In this document: one piece after another, positions 9,177 through 18,937 of the stretch | Layout: each line of letters starts with the position of its first letter | Position numbering within the stretch: the stretch's first letter is position 1 | DNA from: Hyphomicrobiales bacterium | GTDB lineage: Bacteria; Pseudomonadota; Alphaproteobacteria; Rhizobiales; Beijerinckiaceae | DNA: 61,730 bases | Reading direction: 5' to 3' | Assembly: GCA_947455645.1 (NCBI GenBank) | Contig: CANGPA010000006.1 | Coordinates: forward strand, 1 to 61,730 | Position numbers and translations under genes: made by a program | The notes under the pieces: model-generated | What the model was told of the DNA's origin: nothing | Databases searched by the model: none | Seen by the model: only the letters and a program-made list of their open reading frames with translations

Positions 9177-9300
9177 TACGCCGCCCGCTTTCGGTGATGC
9201 GAGAGACCGCTTGCAGCGCGGCAATCCGCAGCGCTTCCAAAGAAGAAGGCTGAGGCCTATATCAAGCACATCATTCTTGTAACTTTTGAGGGTCCCCGCC

Positions 9301-10218
9301 ATGTCCATCCGCCCCGTGCGACACATTTCAGGCACCACGCCGCATCTTGAAGGCGCAGGCGTGAGCCTGCAGCGCGTGTTCGGCTTTGGTGACCCGAGCC
9401 TGACCGATCCGTTTTTGATGATGGATGATTTCCGCAATGACCGGCCGGAAAACTATGTCAAAGGCTTCCCGTGGCATCCGCATCGCGGCATCGAGACGAT
9501 TACCTATGTCCTTGCCGGTGAAGTCGAACATGGCGACAGCCTCGGCAATCGCGGCACTTTGGGTGCAGGCGATGTGCAATGGATGACGGCGGGATCGGGC
9601 ATTCTCCATCAGGAAATGCCGAAGGGCGACAGCAAAGGCCGTATGCACGGGTTCCAGCTTTGGGCCAATCTGCCGTCAAACCTGAAAATGACGAGCCCGC
9701 GCTATCAAGACGTGAAATCAAAAGAGATTCCGGAAATCGTCGATGATGACGGCACGGCAGTGCGCGTTGTGGTGGGTGAGTTCTGGGGCAAAAAGGGTCC
9801 GGTCGACGGCATTGCGGCCGATCCGCAATATCTCGATATTTTCGTGCCGCCGGGCAAGCGCAAGGTTTTGCCGGTGGATACGTATCGCTCCGCCTTCGCT
9901 TATATTTTTGAAGGATCCGCCACGTTCCGCGATGCGTCAGACCCGTTCGGCGTCCTTGTTGAAAAGGAAATCGGCGGCGAGGAAGTGCATGTGCGCGATA
10001 TGAGCGGCAATCGCACGCTTGTCGTATTTGGTGCGGGCGACGAGATTGTCGTGCAGGCGGGTGACCATGGCGTGCGGTTTCTGCTCGTCTCGGGCGCGCC
10101 GATCCGCGAGCCGGTGGCCTGGCATGGGCCGATCGTGATGAATACGCGCGAAGAGCTGATGACCGCCGTGCGCGAATTGCAAAACGGCACGTTTATCAAA
10201 GAAGGCGTGATGCGTTAG
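9301..10218 (+). CDS. pirin family protein
   Basis: Bicupin, 305 aa. The N-terminal cupin has the metal-site pattern GFPWHPHRGIETITYVLAG ... GILHQEMP, giving the His-His-His-Glu set of pirins. The C-terminal cupin ends in FLLVSGAPIREPVAWHGPIVMN. Some bacterial pirins are quercetinases, others regulators; this sequence alone does not decide. ATG 9301 is preferred to the TTG at 9286 because MSIRPVRHIS matches family N-termini. The 9177-9300 spacer shows no gene. Confidence 0.92.
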   Translation: MSIRPVRHISGTTPHLEGAGVSLQRVFGFGDPSLTDPFLMMDDFRNDRPENYVKGFPWHPHRGIETITYVLAGEVEHGDSLGNRGTLGAGDVQWMTAGSGILHQEMPKGDSKGRMHGFQLWANLPSNLKMTSPRYQDVKSKEIPEIVDDDGTAVRVVVGEFWGKKGPVDGIAADPQYLDIFVPPGKRKVLPVDTYRSAFAYIFEGSATFRDASDPFGVLVEKEIGGEEVHVRDMSGNRTLVVFGAGDEIVVQAGDHGVRFLLVSGAPIREPVAWHGPIVMNTREELMTAVRELQNGTFIKEGVMR

Positions 10219-10320
10219 AGCGCGAGGGTAGCGGGCGGCAGGAATAGGGCGGCAGGTGAACCGATCTCCTCAAATGGGGGGTAGGAAATCAGACCGAACT
10301 CATGTAAGAACCGCGCCGTC

Positions 10321-10396
10321 GCCGCTTTAGCTCAGTTGGTAGAGCACAGCTTTCGTAAAGCTGGGGTCAGGTGTTCGAGTCACCTAAGCGGCACCA
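10321..10396 (+). tRNA. tRNA-Thr (anticodon CGT)
   Basis: 76 nt including an encoded CCA. Acceptor arms GCCGCTT and AAGCGGC pair perfectly. The D-arm has AGCTCAGTTGGTAGAGC. The anticodon stem CAGCT/AGCTG encloses loop TTCGTAA, giving anticodon CGT, which reads ACG. The T-arm is AGGTG TTCGAGT CACCT. A short variable loop is present. Confidence 0.97.
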
Positions 10397-10418
10397 TTTC
10401 TGATGTTCTGGACTATCG

Positions 10419-10910
10419 ATGATCATGCAATCGCTTCGGCGCCGATTCACGAGTGCTCTGGTTCTCCTGGCGGCTCTGACTGTGGGGCACAGCGCCCTTG
10501 CCGATCAGGCTGAGACGCTTGACGCGCGCGCCTGTGAGGCCGAAGCCAAAGCCGCGGTCGATACGCGGCTCACGGAAGAAAAAGTGATCTATGAATTGGC
10601 CGGTGGCACGGTGACCGGCACGCGGCATAAAATTTATTTTAATGCGACTGTCGGTCGGTGTCTTGTCGATATGCAATTTCATATTGTGCAAAACGGCACG
10701 ACCATCATCAACCGCTATGTGACCGATCCTGAATCGCGCGTGATTTATGCGGCGCTGACGCAATCACGCGGCAAGAAAAATCCTGAAAGCGATGAAGCCA
10801 AATTCGTCTGCAATTATGGTGTCTCTTATGATGAGACGAACACCTGCACTGATGCGCGCGAATTTGATGCGATCGTGAAAGCCTTGACGACGCATCAAGA
10901 GACGCGGTGA
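10419..10910 (+). CDS. small secreted protein of unknown function
   Basis: 163 aa, not recognised. A signal peptide is clear: basic RRRF, then SALVLLAALTVGHSALA with cleavage likely after ALADQA. The mature part has four cysteines (in ACEAEA, GRCLVD, FVCNYG, NTCTDA), enough for two disulfides, and few hydrophobic stretches, so it is probably periplasmic. It starts 22 bp after tRNA-Thr. Its 3' end overlaps the oppositely oriented MFS gene by 16 bp. Confidence 0.75.
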   Translation: MIMQSLRRRFTSALVLLAALTVGHSALADQAETLDARACEAEAKAAVDTRLTEEKVIYELAGGTVTGTRHKIYFNATVGRCLVDMQFHIVQNGTTIINRYVTDPESRVIYAALTQSRGKKNPESDEAKFVCNYGVSYDETNTCTDAREFDAIVKALTTHQETR

Positions 10911-12094
10911 CGACGCGCCTCGCCCCATTCGGTGGCGAGCAGGGCAAGCACGCCGAACCCGGCAAAGCCCAACACCATCGGTGTGACCGTGCCCTGATAG
11001 GCTTGCCCAATAAAGCTGCCGCCGACAAACGAAATCAGCGAATATAAAAAACCTGATACAGAAGAGGCCATGCCCGCAATATGGCCCATGGGCTCAAGTG
11101 CGAGCGCGTTGTAATTGCCAAACATCAAACCGTTGCAAAAGAAAATGATGAAGCAATAAACGCCAAGCATCGCGAGCGGCGGTTGGCCGGCGTAACCATA
11201 AACAAACACAAGCATGACAAGAGAGATTGCCACGGATACGCGTATGGCCCCTTTGGTGATGCGCCGCATGCCGAGCTTCATGACAAAGCGGCCATTCAAA
11301 ATCATCGCCAGAGCAATGGCTGACGCAAAACAAGCGAACCACAAGGCGAAAAGCGGGCCCTGCTGATATTGCTCGGCAAAGATTTGTTGCGATGTCCCAA
11401 GATAGCCGATCAACGCCCCGAAAATAAAACCGCTCGCGAGTGTGTAACCCATGGTGACCGGATGTTTGCAGGATTCAACACCGGCATGAACGAGTGCTGC
11501 GAACGAAAAGGGCCGCCGCCGTTCAGGCGGCAACGTCTCTTCCTGACGGATCGCAAGCCACACACCCGCAATGACCGACATCACCAGAAGGCCTGCAAAA
11601 ATCACACGCCAACTAAAGGCGATCAACACCACTTGACCAATCGACGGGGCAAGGATCGGCACGAGCATGAACACCGTCATGACGAAACTCATGACGCGTG
11701 CCATGGATGAGCCCGCCATACCATCACGCACCATCGCCATCGATACGATGCGCGGTGACGAGGCGCCAAAGCCTGCTATGAAGCGGCCGATCATCATGGC
11801 TGTGAAGCTGGTCGACAGAAGGCACATCAAGGAGCCTGCGCTGTAAATGAGAATGCCGACAAAAATCGCGGGCTTGCGACCGGTCGAATCAGAAACGGGC
11901 CCGAAGAGCAGCGTGCCCAAAGTCATGCCGGCAAAAAAAGTGGTGATGATGAATTGGCGACTATTGGGATCATCGGCACCAAGATCATGTGCAATGACGC
12001 CAATGGCCGGCAACATCGTATCGATCGACATGGCAACAATGGCGTTGAGCAGCGCCACGAGAAGAATAAATTCAGCGCTGCGCGACGATGTCAT
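10895..12094 (-). CDS. MFS transporter, Bcr/CflA drug-resistance type
   Basis: 399 aa with 12 predicted membrane spans. The segment MLPAIGVIAHDLGADD, then GMTLGTLLFGPVSDSTGRKPAIFVG (the MFS loop 2-3 motif), GRFIAGFGASSPRIVSMAMVRD and MTVFMLVPILAPSIGQ match the Bcr/CflA branch. It is probably an efflux pump of unknown substrate. It is last in a leftward trio with the esterase and the aldo/keto reductase, at 22- and 27-bp gaps. Confidence 0.9.
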   Translation of the reverse strand: MTSSRSAEFILLVALLNAIVAMSIDTMLPAIGVIAHDLGADDPNSRQFIITTFFAGMTLGTLLFGPVSDSTGRKPAIFVGILIYSAGSLMCLLSTSFTAMMIGRFIAGFGASSPRIVSMAMVRDGMAGSSMARVMSFVMTVFMLVPILAPSIGQVVLIAFSWRVIFAGLLVMSVIAGVWLAIRQEETLPPERRRPFSFAALVHAGVESCKHPVTMGYTLASGFIFGALIGYLGTSQQIFAEQYQQGPLFALWFACFASAIALAMILNGRFVMKLGMRRITKGAIRVSVAISLVMLVFVYGYAGQPPLAMLGVYCFIIFFCNGLMFGNYNALALEPMGHIAGMASSVSGFLYSLISFVGGSFIGQAYQGTVTPMVLGFAGFGVLALLATEWGEARRHRVS

Positions 12095-12116
12095 AAATTT
12101 ATTTCATCCTGAAAAA

Positions 12117-12755
12117 TTAGGCGATGAGCTGTTCAACCGCCTCTGCAACCGCTTTGCCGATGACACGGTGAGTTGATTCGTCAAAGTGAATACCATCGAT
12201 GGGCGACGATTTCGCCAAGGGTGCGAGATCAAGAAAAGCGGTCTGGCGTCCCGCGGCCATGCGCGCCACATAGGCACCCAGCAGTTCGGATTTCGCTTGG
12301 CCGCCCGCAAACATATCAGCGAGCCATCCGGCTTCGATAATGGGCGGCGGCGCGAGAACAAGAATTTTAGGCGTTGGGCCGCCGCGCATCGGCGTTGCGC
12401 GAACAAGATCAACCAATGTGCCAATGCTCGATGCGATATCGTAGGCGCTCACGCCATGACGTGATTTCAAATCATTGGTGCCAAGGGAAATGATCACAAC
12501 ATCAAGCGGCCAATGGCTTTCGAGAGTGGCGCGCAGATGCGAGCGGCCATTTTTATGCGGGCCTTCAACCGGATCATCATGCACCGTTGTGCGGCCGGGG
12601 TGACCCTCTTCAATGAGTTCGAAATTTTGACCCAGATGCGCGTGCATCACTCCGGGCCACCGTGTTTTGGCATCAAAGCGCACCACGTCATTTTCATCGC
12701 GCATCGGCGCGGTGCCATGCGTGTTGGAGTCGCCATAACAAAGAATGCGGATCAT
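12117..12755 (-). CDS. SGNH/GDSL-family hydrolase (arylesterase/acyltransferase-like)
   Basis: 212 aa. Block I ILCYGDSNTHG carries the nucleophile Ser, block III is SLGTNDLKSRHG, and block V IDGIHFDESTHRVIG supplies the Asp-His pair. The GDSNTHG start and overall length resemble the Mycobacterium smegmatis acyltransferase MsAcT group. It probably hydrolyses or transesterifies small esters. There is no signal peptide, so it is cytoplasmic. Confidence 0.88.
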   Translation of the reverse strand: MIRILCYGDSNTHGTAPMRDENDVVRFDAKTRWPGVMHAHLGQNFELIEEGHPGRTTVHDDPVEGPHKNGRSHLRATLESHWPLDVVIISLGTNDLKSRHGVSAYDIASSIGTLVDLVRATPMRGGPTPKILVLAPPPIIEAGWLADMFAGGQAKSELLGAYVARMAAGRQTAFLDLAPLAKSSPIDGIHFDESTHRVIGKAVAEAVEQLIA

Positions 12756-12782
12756 GCGTGCGAACTCCCCCTAAGTGTCACA

Positions 12783-13769
<987 letters not shown>

Positions 13770-13821
13770 GATCGGACTCCTGTTCAAACGAGATCAGATG
13801 AATTTCAAATTATCGACTCTT

Positions 13822-13846
13822 CGTCACCGGGGTAACCCCGGCCTCG
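13822..13846 (-). repeat. GC-rich palindrome after frcK, related to the 1.2-kb repeats
   Basis: Perfect stem CCGGGG (13827-13832), loop TAA, CCCCGG (13836-13841). On the minus strand it is followed by TGACGAAGAGTCG, resembling TGACGAAATGGAGTC after copy B at 1311-1345. It starts directly after the frcK stop codon, so it may also serve as a transcription or mRNA-stability end. There is no T-tract. Confidence 0.4.
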
Positions 13847-14485
13847 TCAATCCTGCAAGACGATATCCGCGGAGCGGCTCTCGTTGAGAATGGTGGCGGC
13901 ATTAGCCAAATCATTGCCGCGCGCTTTGGTAAGCGCCTCGTCTCGATTAAACCCGTGATCAAGCCAGCGCTGAATGAGACGCTCCTCGATGGTTGCAATC
14001 GTCGGCTTCAAAAAGATCGTGATATCAAAGAGCGGCGCAAGATCGCGCCATACCGGACGATCCAGCAAGAGATAATTGCCCTCAACAACGAGAAGGCGAT
14101 GACGAGGCTCGATCATGCGGGCGGAAGCGCGCGACAAATCACTGGCTCGATCAAAGACAGGAATGGCGACATCATCCGTCGCGTTGCGCAAGCGTTGCAC
14201 GAGGGCAAGAAATCCAGACGCATCAAAGGTTTCAGGTGCGCCTTTGCGCGTGCGTAAATTCCGCGCATCAAGGATCAGATTGTCATAGTGGAACCCATCC
14301 ATCGGCACCGCAACCGCTGGCGCATCAGGTAGCGTTATGTTCAACCGCTCGACAAGCGCATCGGCGAGGGTGGATTTACCGGCACCCGGTGGTCCGGCAA
14401 GCGCGATCAGAAACCGACCTGCACCGACCAGCCGATCACGCAGCCTTGTTTCAATTTCGGCTGCGAGTTCATCGGCTGAACGCAT
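13847..14485 (-). CDS. frcK: P-loop kinase of the fructose transport operon (FrcK-like)
   Basis: 212 aa, uridine-kinase-like fold. FLIALAGPPGAGKSTLADAL is the Walker A. VAVPMDGFHYDN is the substrate-side Asp motif of the phosphoribulokinase/uridine kinase group. RHRLLVVEGNYLLLD is strand 3. It lies 6 bp after frcA and has the name and position of FrcK in the rhizobial frcBCAK operon. Whether it phosphorylates the imported sugar is not shown by sequence. Confidence 0.86.
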   Translation of the reverse strand: MRSADELAAEIETRLRDRLVGAGRFLIALAGPPGAGKSTLADALVERLNITLPDAPAVAVPMDGFHYDNLILDARNLRTRKGAPETFDASGFLALVQRLRNATDDVAIPVFDRASDLSRASARMIEPRHRLLVVEGNYLLLDRPVWRDLAPLFDITIFLKPTIATIEERLIQRWLDHGFNRDEALTKARGNDLANAATILNESRSADIVLQD

Positions 14486-14491
14486 GAGCGG

Positions 14492-15274
14492 TTAAGCCAC
14501 CATCGCTTCGGGTGGCGGTTCTTTCGCGCCGGTCATGATTGCCACGGCATCCGACATTGAAATCTTCTTCGGATCGACGAGCGCATGGCGTTTGCCCAAC
14601 CGATGAATGTGGATGCGATCAGCCACTTCGAACACATGCGGCATATTGTGCGAAATCAGCACAATCGGCAGACCGCGGCTTTTCAAGAGCTTCATGAGTT
14701 CGAGCACGCGGCGGCTTTCCTTCACACCAAGTGCTGCGGTCGGCTCGTCCATGATCACGACCTTCGAGCCGAAGGCGGCTGCGCGTGCCACAGCAACACC
14801 CTGACGTTGGCCGCCGGAGAGTGTTTCAACCGCTTGCCCGATATTTTGAATTGTCATCAAACCAAGTTCGGACAATTTCGCGCGGGCCGTATTCTGCATG
14901 CCCTTCTGATCAAGCGTACGAAACAATTTACCAATGAGGCCGGGCTTACGCATCTCGCGGCCCATGAAGAGATTATCGACAATCGACAATGCCGGTGAGA
15001 GCGCCAAATTTTGGAACACGGTTTCAATGCCGGCATTGCGCGCTTCAATCGGCGAGCGGAAATTCACCACTTGTCCATCGAGACGAATTTCGCCTTCATC
15101 GGGAACGACGGCGCCCACGAGCGCTTTGATCAAAGTAGATTTACCAGCGCCGTTATCGCCAATCACGCCCAGAATTTCTCCGGGATAGAGATCAAAATCG
15201 GCGCCATCAAGCGCGACCACGCGGCCATAGCGTTTGTTCAGTCCACGTGCGGTGAGGATCGGTTCGCGTGACAT
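14492..15274 (-). CDS. frcA: sugar ABC transporter ATP-binding protein FrcA
   Basis: 260 aa with a single nucleotide-binding domain, unlike the double-domain ATPases of most CUT2 sugar importers; FrcA is known for this. Walker A is GDNGAGKST, the signature LSGGQRQGVAVARA, Walker B KVVIMDEPTAALG, H-loop VLISHNM. ATG 15274 overlaps the frcC stop (TGATG) and is preferred to the upstream start. Confidence 0.93.
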   Translation of the reverse strand: MSREPILTARGLNKRYGRVVALDGADFDLYPGEILGVIGDNGAGKSTLIKALVGAVVPDEGEIRLDGQVVNFRSPIEARNAGIETVFQNLALSPALSIVDNLFMGREMRKPGLIGKLFRTLDQKGMQNTARAKLSELGLMTIQNIGQAVETLSGGQRQGVAVARAAAFGSKVVIMDEPTAALGVKESRRVLELMKLLKSRGLPIVLISHNMPHVFEVADRIHIHRLGKRHALVDPKKISMSDAVAIMTGAKEPPPEAMVA

Positions 15275-16335
15275 CAGCCGGACACCTTTCTGATCCATTG
15301 GTCAACAGCGACAGCGCCAATGATGAAGGCGCCGGTGAGGAGCACTTTCCATTGCGGGTCGGCGCCCATCATATTCAGACCCATCGACATGACACCGACG
15401 ATGAGTGTTCCGAAAAAAGTTCCAAGAATGGAACCGCGTCCGCCAAAGAGCGAGATGCCGCCAATCACAGCCGCCGTGATCGATTGCAGATTGAAATCGG
15501 TCAAAGCGGATGAGGGCGAGATCGAGCCGTTACGCCCAATCGAAACCCATGCCGCAACCGCCGCAATCGCACCGGCAACAGTATAGACTTGAATGAGAAG
15601 ACGCTTGGTGCGAATGCCCGCGAGTTCGGCAGCATCAGGATCATCGCCCACGGCGTAAACATGGCGACCCCATGCGGTGTGTTGCAACACATACCAGAAG
15701 CCGATCACAATGATTACCATGAGCACGACGCCATAGGTGAACACCGCGCCGCTGAACTTGAATGAACTTGCGAACCATTGAAGCGCCGGCGCTTTTTCAG
15801 AAATATCGGCATCGCGGATTGTCTGATTGGCGGAATAGATAAAATTCGTCGCCATCACGATATACCAAGAGCCGAGTGTGACGATGAAAGGCGGCAAGCG
15901 CACAATCGCCACAAGAAAGCCGTTCAACAAACCGCACAGCGAACCGATCAACCCGCCGATCAGAATCGAAACGGAAACCGGGAGGCCATAAGTCACCGCG
16001 CAATTGCCAATCATGACGGCGGAGAACACCATCGCCACACCGATGGAAAGATCAATACCGGCGGTGAGAATGACCAGAGTTTGGGCGACACCCAAAATAC
16101 CCACAACCGCGATCTGCTGCAAAATCAGCGTCAGCGTATAGGTCGAGAAAAATTTCGGTCCGATCGCGATCGCAAAAAAGGCGATCAGCAGAACAAGGAC
16201 AATCAGCGGAACCGCCGCCGGTGTTGAATGCAAGAAATGCTGAATGCGGCGAAGCGGGCCATGGCCTTCATGAAATGAAGCCACCGACGTGTCGCTCTCC
16301 TCGAGTACTTTTTCGAAATCCTGCGCAGCACCCAT
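15274..16335 (-). CDS. frcC: sugar ABC transporter permease FrcC
   Basis: 353 aa inner-membrane permease of the CUT2/ribose type. A cytoplasmic N-terminus of about 45 residues precedes roughly nine hydrophobic spans (IVLVLLIAFFAIAIGPKFF; VVGILGVAQTLVILTAGIDLSIG, the conserved loop; AVIGGISLFGGRGSILGTFFG). ATG 16335 is chosen because GGGAGG stands 6 nt upstream. A longer open frame would run through a stem-loop at 16389-16412. Confidence 0.94.
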   Translation of the reverse strand: MGAAQDFEKVLEESDTSVASFHEGHGPLRRIQHFLHSTPAAVPLIVLVLLIAFFAIAIGPKFFSTYTLTLILQQIAVVGILGVAQTLVILTAGIDLSIGVAMVFSAVMIGNCAVTYGLPVSVSILIGGLIGSLCGLLNGFLVAIVRLPPFIVTLGSWYIVMATNFIYSANQTIRDADISEKAPALQWFASSFKFSGAVFTYGVVLMVIIVIGFWYVLQHTAWGRHVYAVGDDPDAAELAGIRTKRLLIQVYTVAGAIAAVAAWVSIGRNGSISPSSALTDFNLQSITAAVIGGISLFGGRGSILGTFFGTLIVGVMSMGLNMMGADPQWKVLLTGAFIIGAVAVDQWIRKVSG

Positions 16336-16388
16336 GCGTCGCCTCCCGGTCAGGCCCCTTTTCGGGCTCTCATTCTGTCGTCTGTCAG

Positions 16389-16412
16389 AAAGGCGGCCCG
16401 AAGGCCGCCTTT
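16389..16412 (-). terminator. intercistronic stem-loop between frcB and frcC
   Basis: Stem GGCGGCC (16392-16398), tetraloop CGAA, GGCCGCC (16403-16409), with AAA on one side and TTT on the other. It lies between the frcB stop and the frcC ribosome site. Such hairpins commonly let binding-protein mRNA exceed that of permease and ATPase, by partial termination or by blocking 3' decay. The T-run is short, so termination would be partial. Confidence 0.65.
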
Positions 16413-16440
16413 CCATTGTTCACCAAAAAGGTAGAGGGGA

Positions 16441-17466
16441 TCAACCCCAGCACTTGTCGGTGCCGACCTTCGTGTCGATTGAAGGTACGCCATTGGCTGG
16501 CTTGTCGGTGACAAGGTTCACGCCGGTGTCGAAGAAGTTCTTGCCTTCGGTGTTCTTCGGCTTTTCCTTCTTGTCGGCCCAGTTCTTAATGGCTTCGATG
16601 CCGAGCGATGCCATCAACAGCGGATATTGCTGCGATGTTGCACCGATCTGGCCTTCCTTGACCGACTTCACGCCTGGGCAGCCACCGTCAACCGAAACGA
16701 TCAACACGTCTTTTTCCTTGCCGACAGCCTTGAGTGCCTGGAAGGCGCCAACGGCTGCTGGCTCGTTGATCGTGTGGATCACATTGATGTTCGGATCCTT
16801 CTGGAGAAGGTTTTCCATCGCCTTACGGCCACCTTCTTCGTTACCGTTCGTCACGTCGTGACCAACGATGCGCGGATCATTTTCGTCACCGATCTTGTTC
16901 GGATCCTTTGGATCGATTCCGAAGCCGATCATGAAGCCCTGGTCGCGCAGAACGTCAACGGTTGGCTGGGACGGAACGAGATCGAGGAAGCCGATCTTGG
17001 CGGACTTCGCCTTGTCGCCGAGCGTTGCTGCAGCCCACTGGCCGATCAACTTGCCGGCAACGAGGTTGTCGGTGGCGAAGGTCGAGTCAGCGGCGTCGAT
17101 TGGATCGAGCGGGGTGTCGAGCGCGATCACAACGAGGCCAGCATCACGGGCCTTCTTGACCGAAGGAACGATGCCCTTGGTGTCGGAAGCGGCAATGAGA
17201 ATGCCCTTTGCGCCGTCTGCAATGCAGGCTTCAATCGCTGCGACTTGGCTTTCGCTGTCGCCATCGACCTTACCAGCATAGGCCTTCAGCGTAACGCCGA
17301 GTTCCTTAGCCTTGGCCGTCGCGCCTTCCTTCATCTTGACGAAGAAGGGGTTCGTGTCGGTCTTGGTGATTAAGCATGCCGAAATGCCAGCAGCCTGGGC
17401 CGGAGCGGCCATCATTACGCCGAGCGCGGCTGCGCCAAGCAAAGTCGTAATCAGAGTCTTCTTCAT
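16441..17466 (-). CDS. frcB: fructose-type ABC transporter periplasmic binding protein FrcB
   Basis: 341 aa. Signal peptide [25 protein letters not shown], then a ribose-binding-type (PBP-I) fold: [82 protein letters not shown]. It resembles the rhizobial FrcB that takes up fructose, ribose and mannose. Codon use is more uniform (AAG, CTG, GTC) than its neighbours, as expected of a highly expressed gene. Confidence 0.94.
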   Translation of the reverse strand: MKKTLITTLLGAAALGVMMAAPAQAAGISACLITKTDTNPFFVKMKEGATAKAKELGVTLKAYAGKVDGDSESQVAAIEACIADGAKGILIAASDTKGIVPSVKKARDAGLVVIALDTPLDPIDAADSTFATDNLVAGKLIGQWAAATLGDKAKSAKIGFLDLVPSQPTVDVLRDQGFMIGFGIDPKDPNKIGDENDPRIVGHDVTNGNEEGGRKAMENLLQKDPNINVIHTINEPAAVGAFQALKAVGKEKDVLIVSVDGGCPGVKSVKEGQIGATSQQYPLLMASLGIEAIKNWADKKEKPKNTEGKNFFDTGVNLVTDKPANGVPSIDTKVGTDKCWG

Positions 17467-17590
17467 GAAAAACCTCCCTTTGGGATTTCAAACGCGGGTT
17501 GGCCCCACGCTTTAGGACGAGACTCGCGGAGCCGCGCGCGGAGCTTGCGGACCTGTTCTCAACCCCTAGCCAATAGGGAATTTCAACGCC

Positions 17591-17617
17591 TGTCAATAAT
17601 TAAATCAACTTGATTTA
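17591..17617 (-). promoter_or_regulatory. frcB promoter -35 box and candidate ROK-regulator operator
   Basis: The palindrome TAAATCA-ACT-TGATTTA (17601-17617) has perfect 7-base arms. Four bases further, toward frcB, lies a consensus -35 TTGACA (17591-17596 on the minus strand). The A/T-rich symmetric site stands out in GC-rich DNA and sits between the divergent frcB and ROK genes, where a sugar-responsive ROK regulator would bind. The -10 is less clear (a TATTGG-like word about 15 bases on). Confidence 0.6.
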
Positions 17618-17693
17618 GTTATTAGGATTTGGTTGGCTGTGAACCAAATGACAGACAGTCCGGACCGATGAGACGGACTGATGGGAGGGCGGC

Positions 17694-18923
17694 GTGACAG
17701 ACTTCGCCGAAGGGCATATCAGCCCGATGATCCGGCCCTCTGGCGCGGGTCGGGGCTCGAAACAAACCGATGTGCGGGCGCACAATGAGCGGTTGTTGCT
17801 GTCCCTTGTCCGGCGCAATGGCACGCTTTCCAAGGCTGAAATTGCCCGAATGACGGGTCTTTCGGCGCAGGCCATCTCGGTGATTATCCGAAAACTGGAA
17901 GATGACGGACTTTTACGCCGCGGCAAGGTGCAGCGCGGGCGCGTGGGCCAACCCTCGACACCCATGGCGCTGGACGGCGAGGGCGCGCTGTCTTTCGGCG
18001 TCAAAATCGGCCGCCGCAGCGTGGAAATCGTGCTCATCGATTTTGTGGGGCGCGCGCGCCGGACGCTGCGGGAGACCTATCGCTGGCCGATGCCGGACGC
18101 GATTGTGGCCTTTTTGAAGCGCAGCATCGCCACGCTGATGGATGATCTCAGCCCCGATGAACAGCACCGGATTGCCGGTCTCGGCATTTCCTCTCCCTTC
18201 GAGCTATGGCTCTGGGAAGAAGGCGTTGGCGCCCCGCCCGGCGCCATGGAAGCGTGGCGATCCGCCGATCTCGTCCACCAAATCGATGCCGAGCTCCCCT
18301 TCCCTGTTTACCTGCAAAATGACGCAACCGCCGCGTGTGGCGCGGAATTTGTGTTTGGGCGCGGACAGGATTTTCAAAGCTATCTCTATCTCTTTATCGG
18401 CTTTTTCATCGGCGGCGGCGTGGTGCTGAATGGCAGCCTCTTGCCAGGCACAACGGGAAATGCCGGCGCGATCGGCTCCTTCCCCGTCAGGCGCAATTCC
18501 GGCAAAGCGGAACAATTGATCGATGTCGCTTCCGCCTCGGTGCTCGAAGCGCGGATTCGGGCGGCCGGCCTTGACCCGACACCGCTTTGGGACGAGGCGG
18601 ATGGTTGGGAGCGCTTTCCGGGTTTTGTCGATGAGTGGATCGCCGCGATTGCGCCCTTTCTCGCGGAAGCCAGTCTTGGCGCGTGCTCGGTAATCGATTT
18701 TCCGGCGATTATCATTGATGGCGGTTTTCCGGCCGCGGTGCGCAGCCGCATTGTTAAGGCAACCAAAGCCCATCTCGCCGAGATGAATCTCAAAGGCATT
18801 GTGCCGCCAGCGATCTTGGAAGGCACGGTGGGCAATCAGGCACGCGCGATTGGTGGCGCGTGTCTGCCCTTTTTCGATAAATTTATTCTGACCTCGACGC
18901 AGTTTGCCGCAGAACTCGCTTAA
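17694..18923 (+). CDS. ROK-family transcriptional regulator of the frc operon
   Basis: 409 aa. An N-terminal winged helix-turn-helix (about residues 30-90: RNGTLSKAEIARMTGLSAQAISVIIRKLEDDGLL) is followed by an actin-like ROK domain (about 100-400). The usual sugar-kinase/zinc motif (GHxxx...CxCGxxGC) is absent: the matching stretch reads GNAGAIGSFPVRR with no cysteines. It should therefore sense a sugar without phosphorylating it. GTG start at 17694, divergent from frcB. It is inferred to be the frc repressor. Confidence 0.88.
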   Translation: MTDFAEGHISPMIRPSGAGRGSKQTDVRAHNERLLLSLVRRNGTLSKAEIARMTGLSAQAISVIIRKLEDDGLLRRGKVQRGRVGQPSTPMALDGEGALSFGVKIGRRSVEIVLIDFVGRARRTLRETYRWPMPDAIVAFLKRSIATLMDDLSPDEQHRIAGLGISSPFELWLWEEGVGAPPGAMEAWRSADLVHQIDAELPFPVYLQNDATAACGAEFVFGRGQDFQSYLYLFIGFFIGGGVVLNGSLLPGTTGNAGAIGSFPVRRNSGKAEQLIDVASASVLEARIRAAGLDPTPLWDEADGWERFPGFVDEWIAAIAPFLAEASLGACSVIDFPAIIIDGGFPAAVRSRIVKATKAHLAEMNLKGIVPPAILEGTVGNQARAIGGACLPFFDKFILTSTQFAAELA

Positions 18924-18937
18924 CGCACCGCAGACAT

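Noticed and set aside
10321-10910. tRNA-Thr as an integration site of a mobile island
   Set aside because: No integrase, no repeated tRNA 3' end and no shift in composition was seen downstream.
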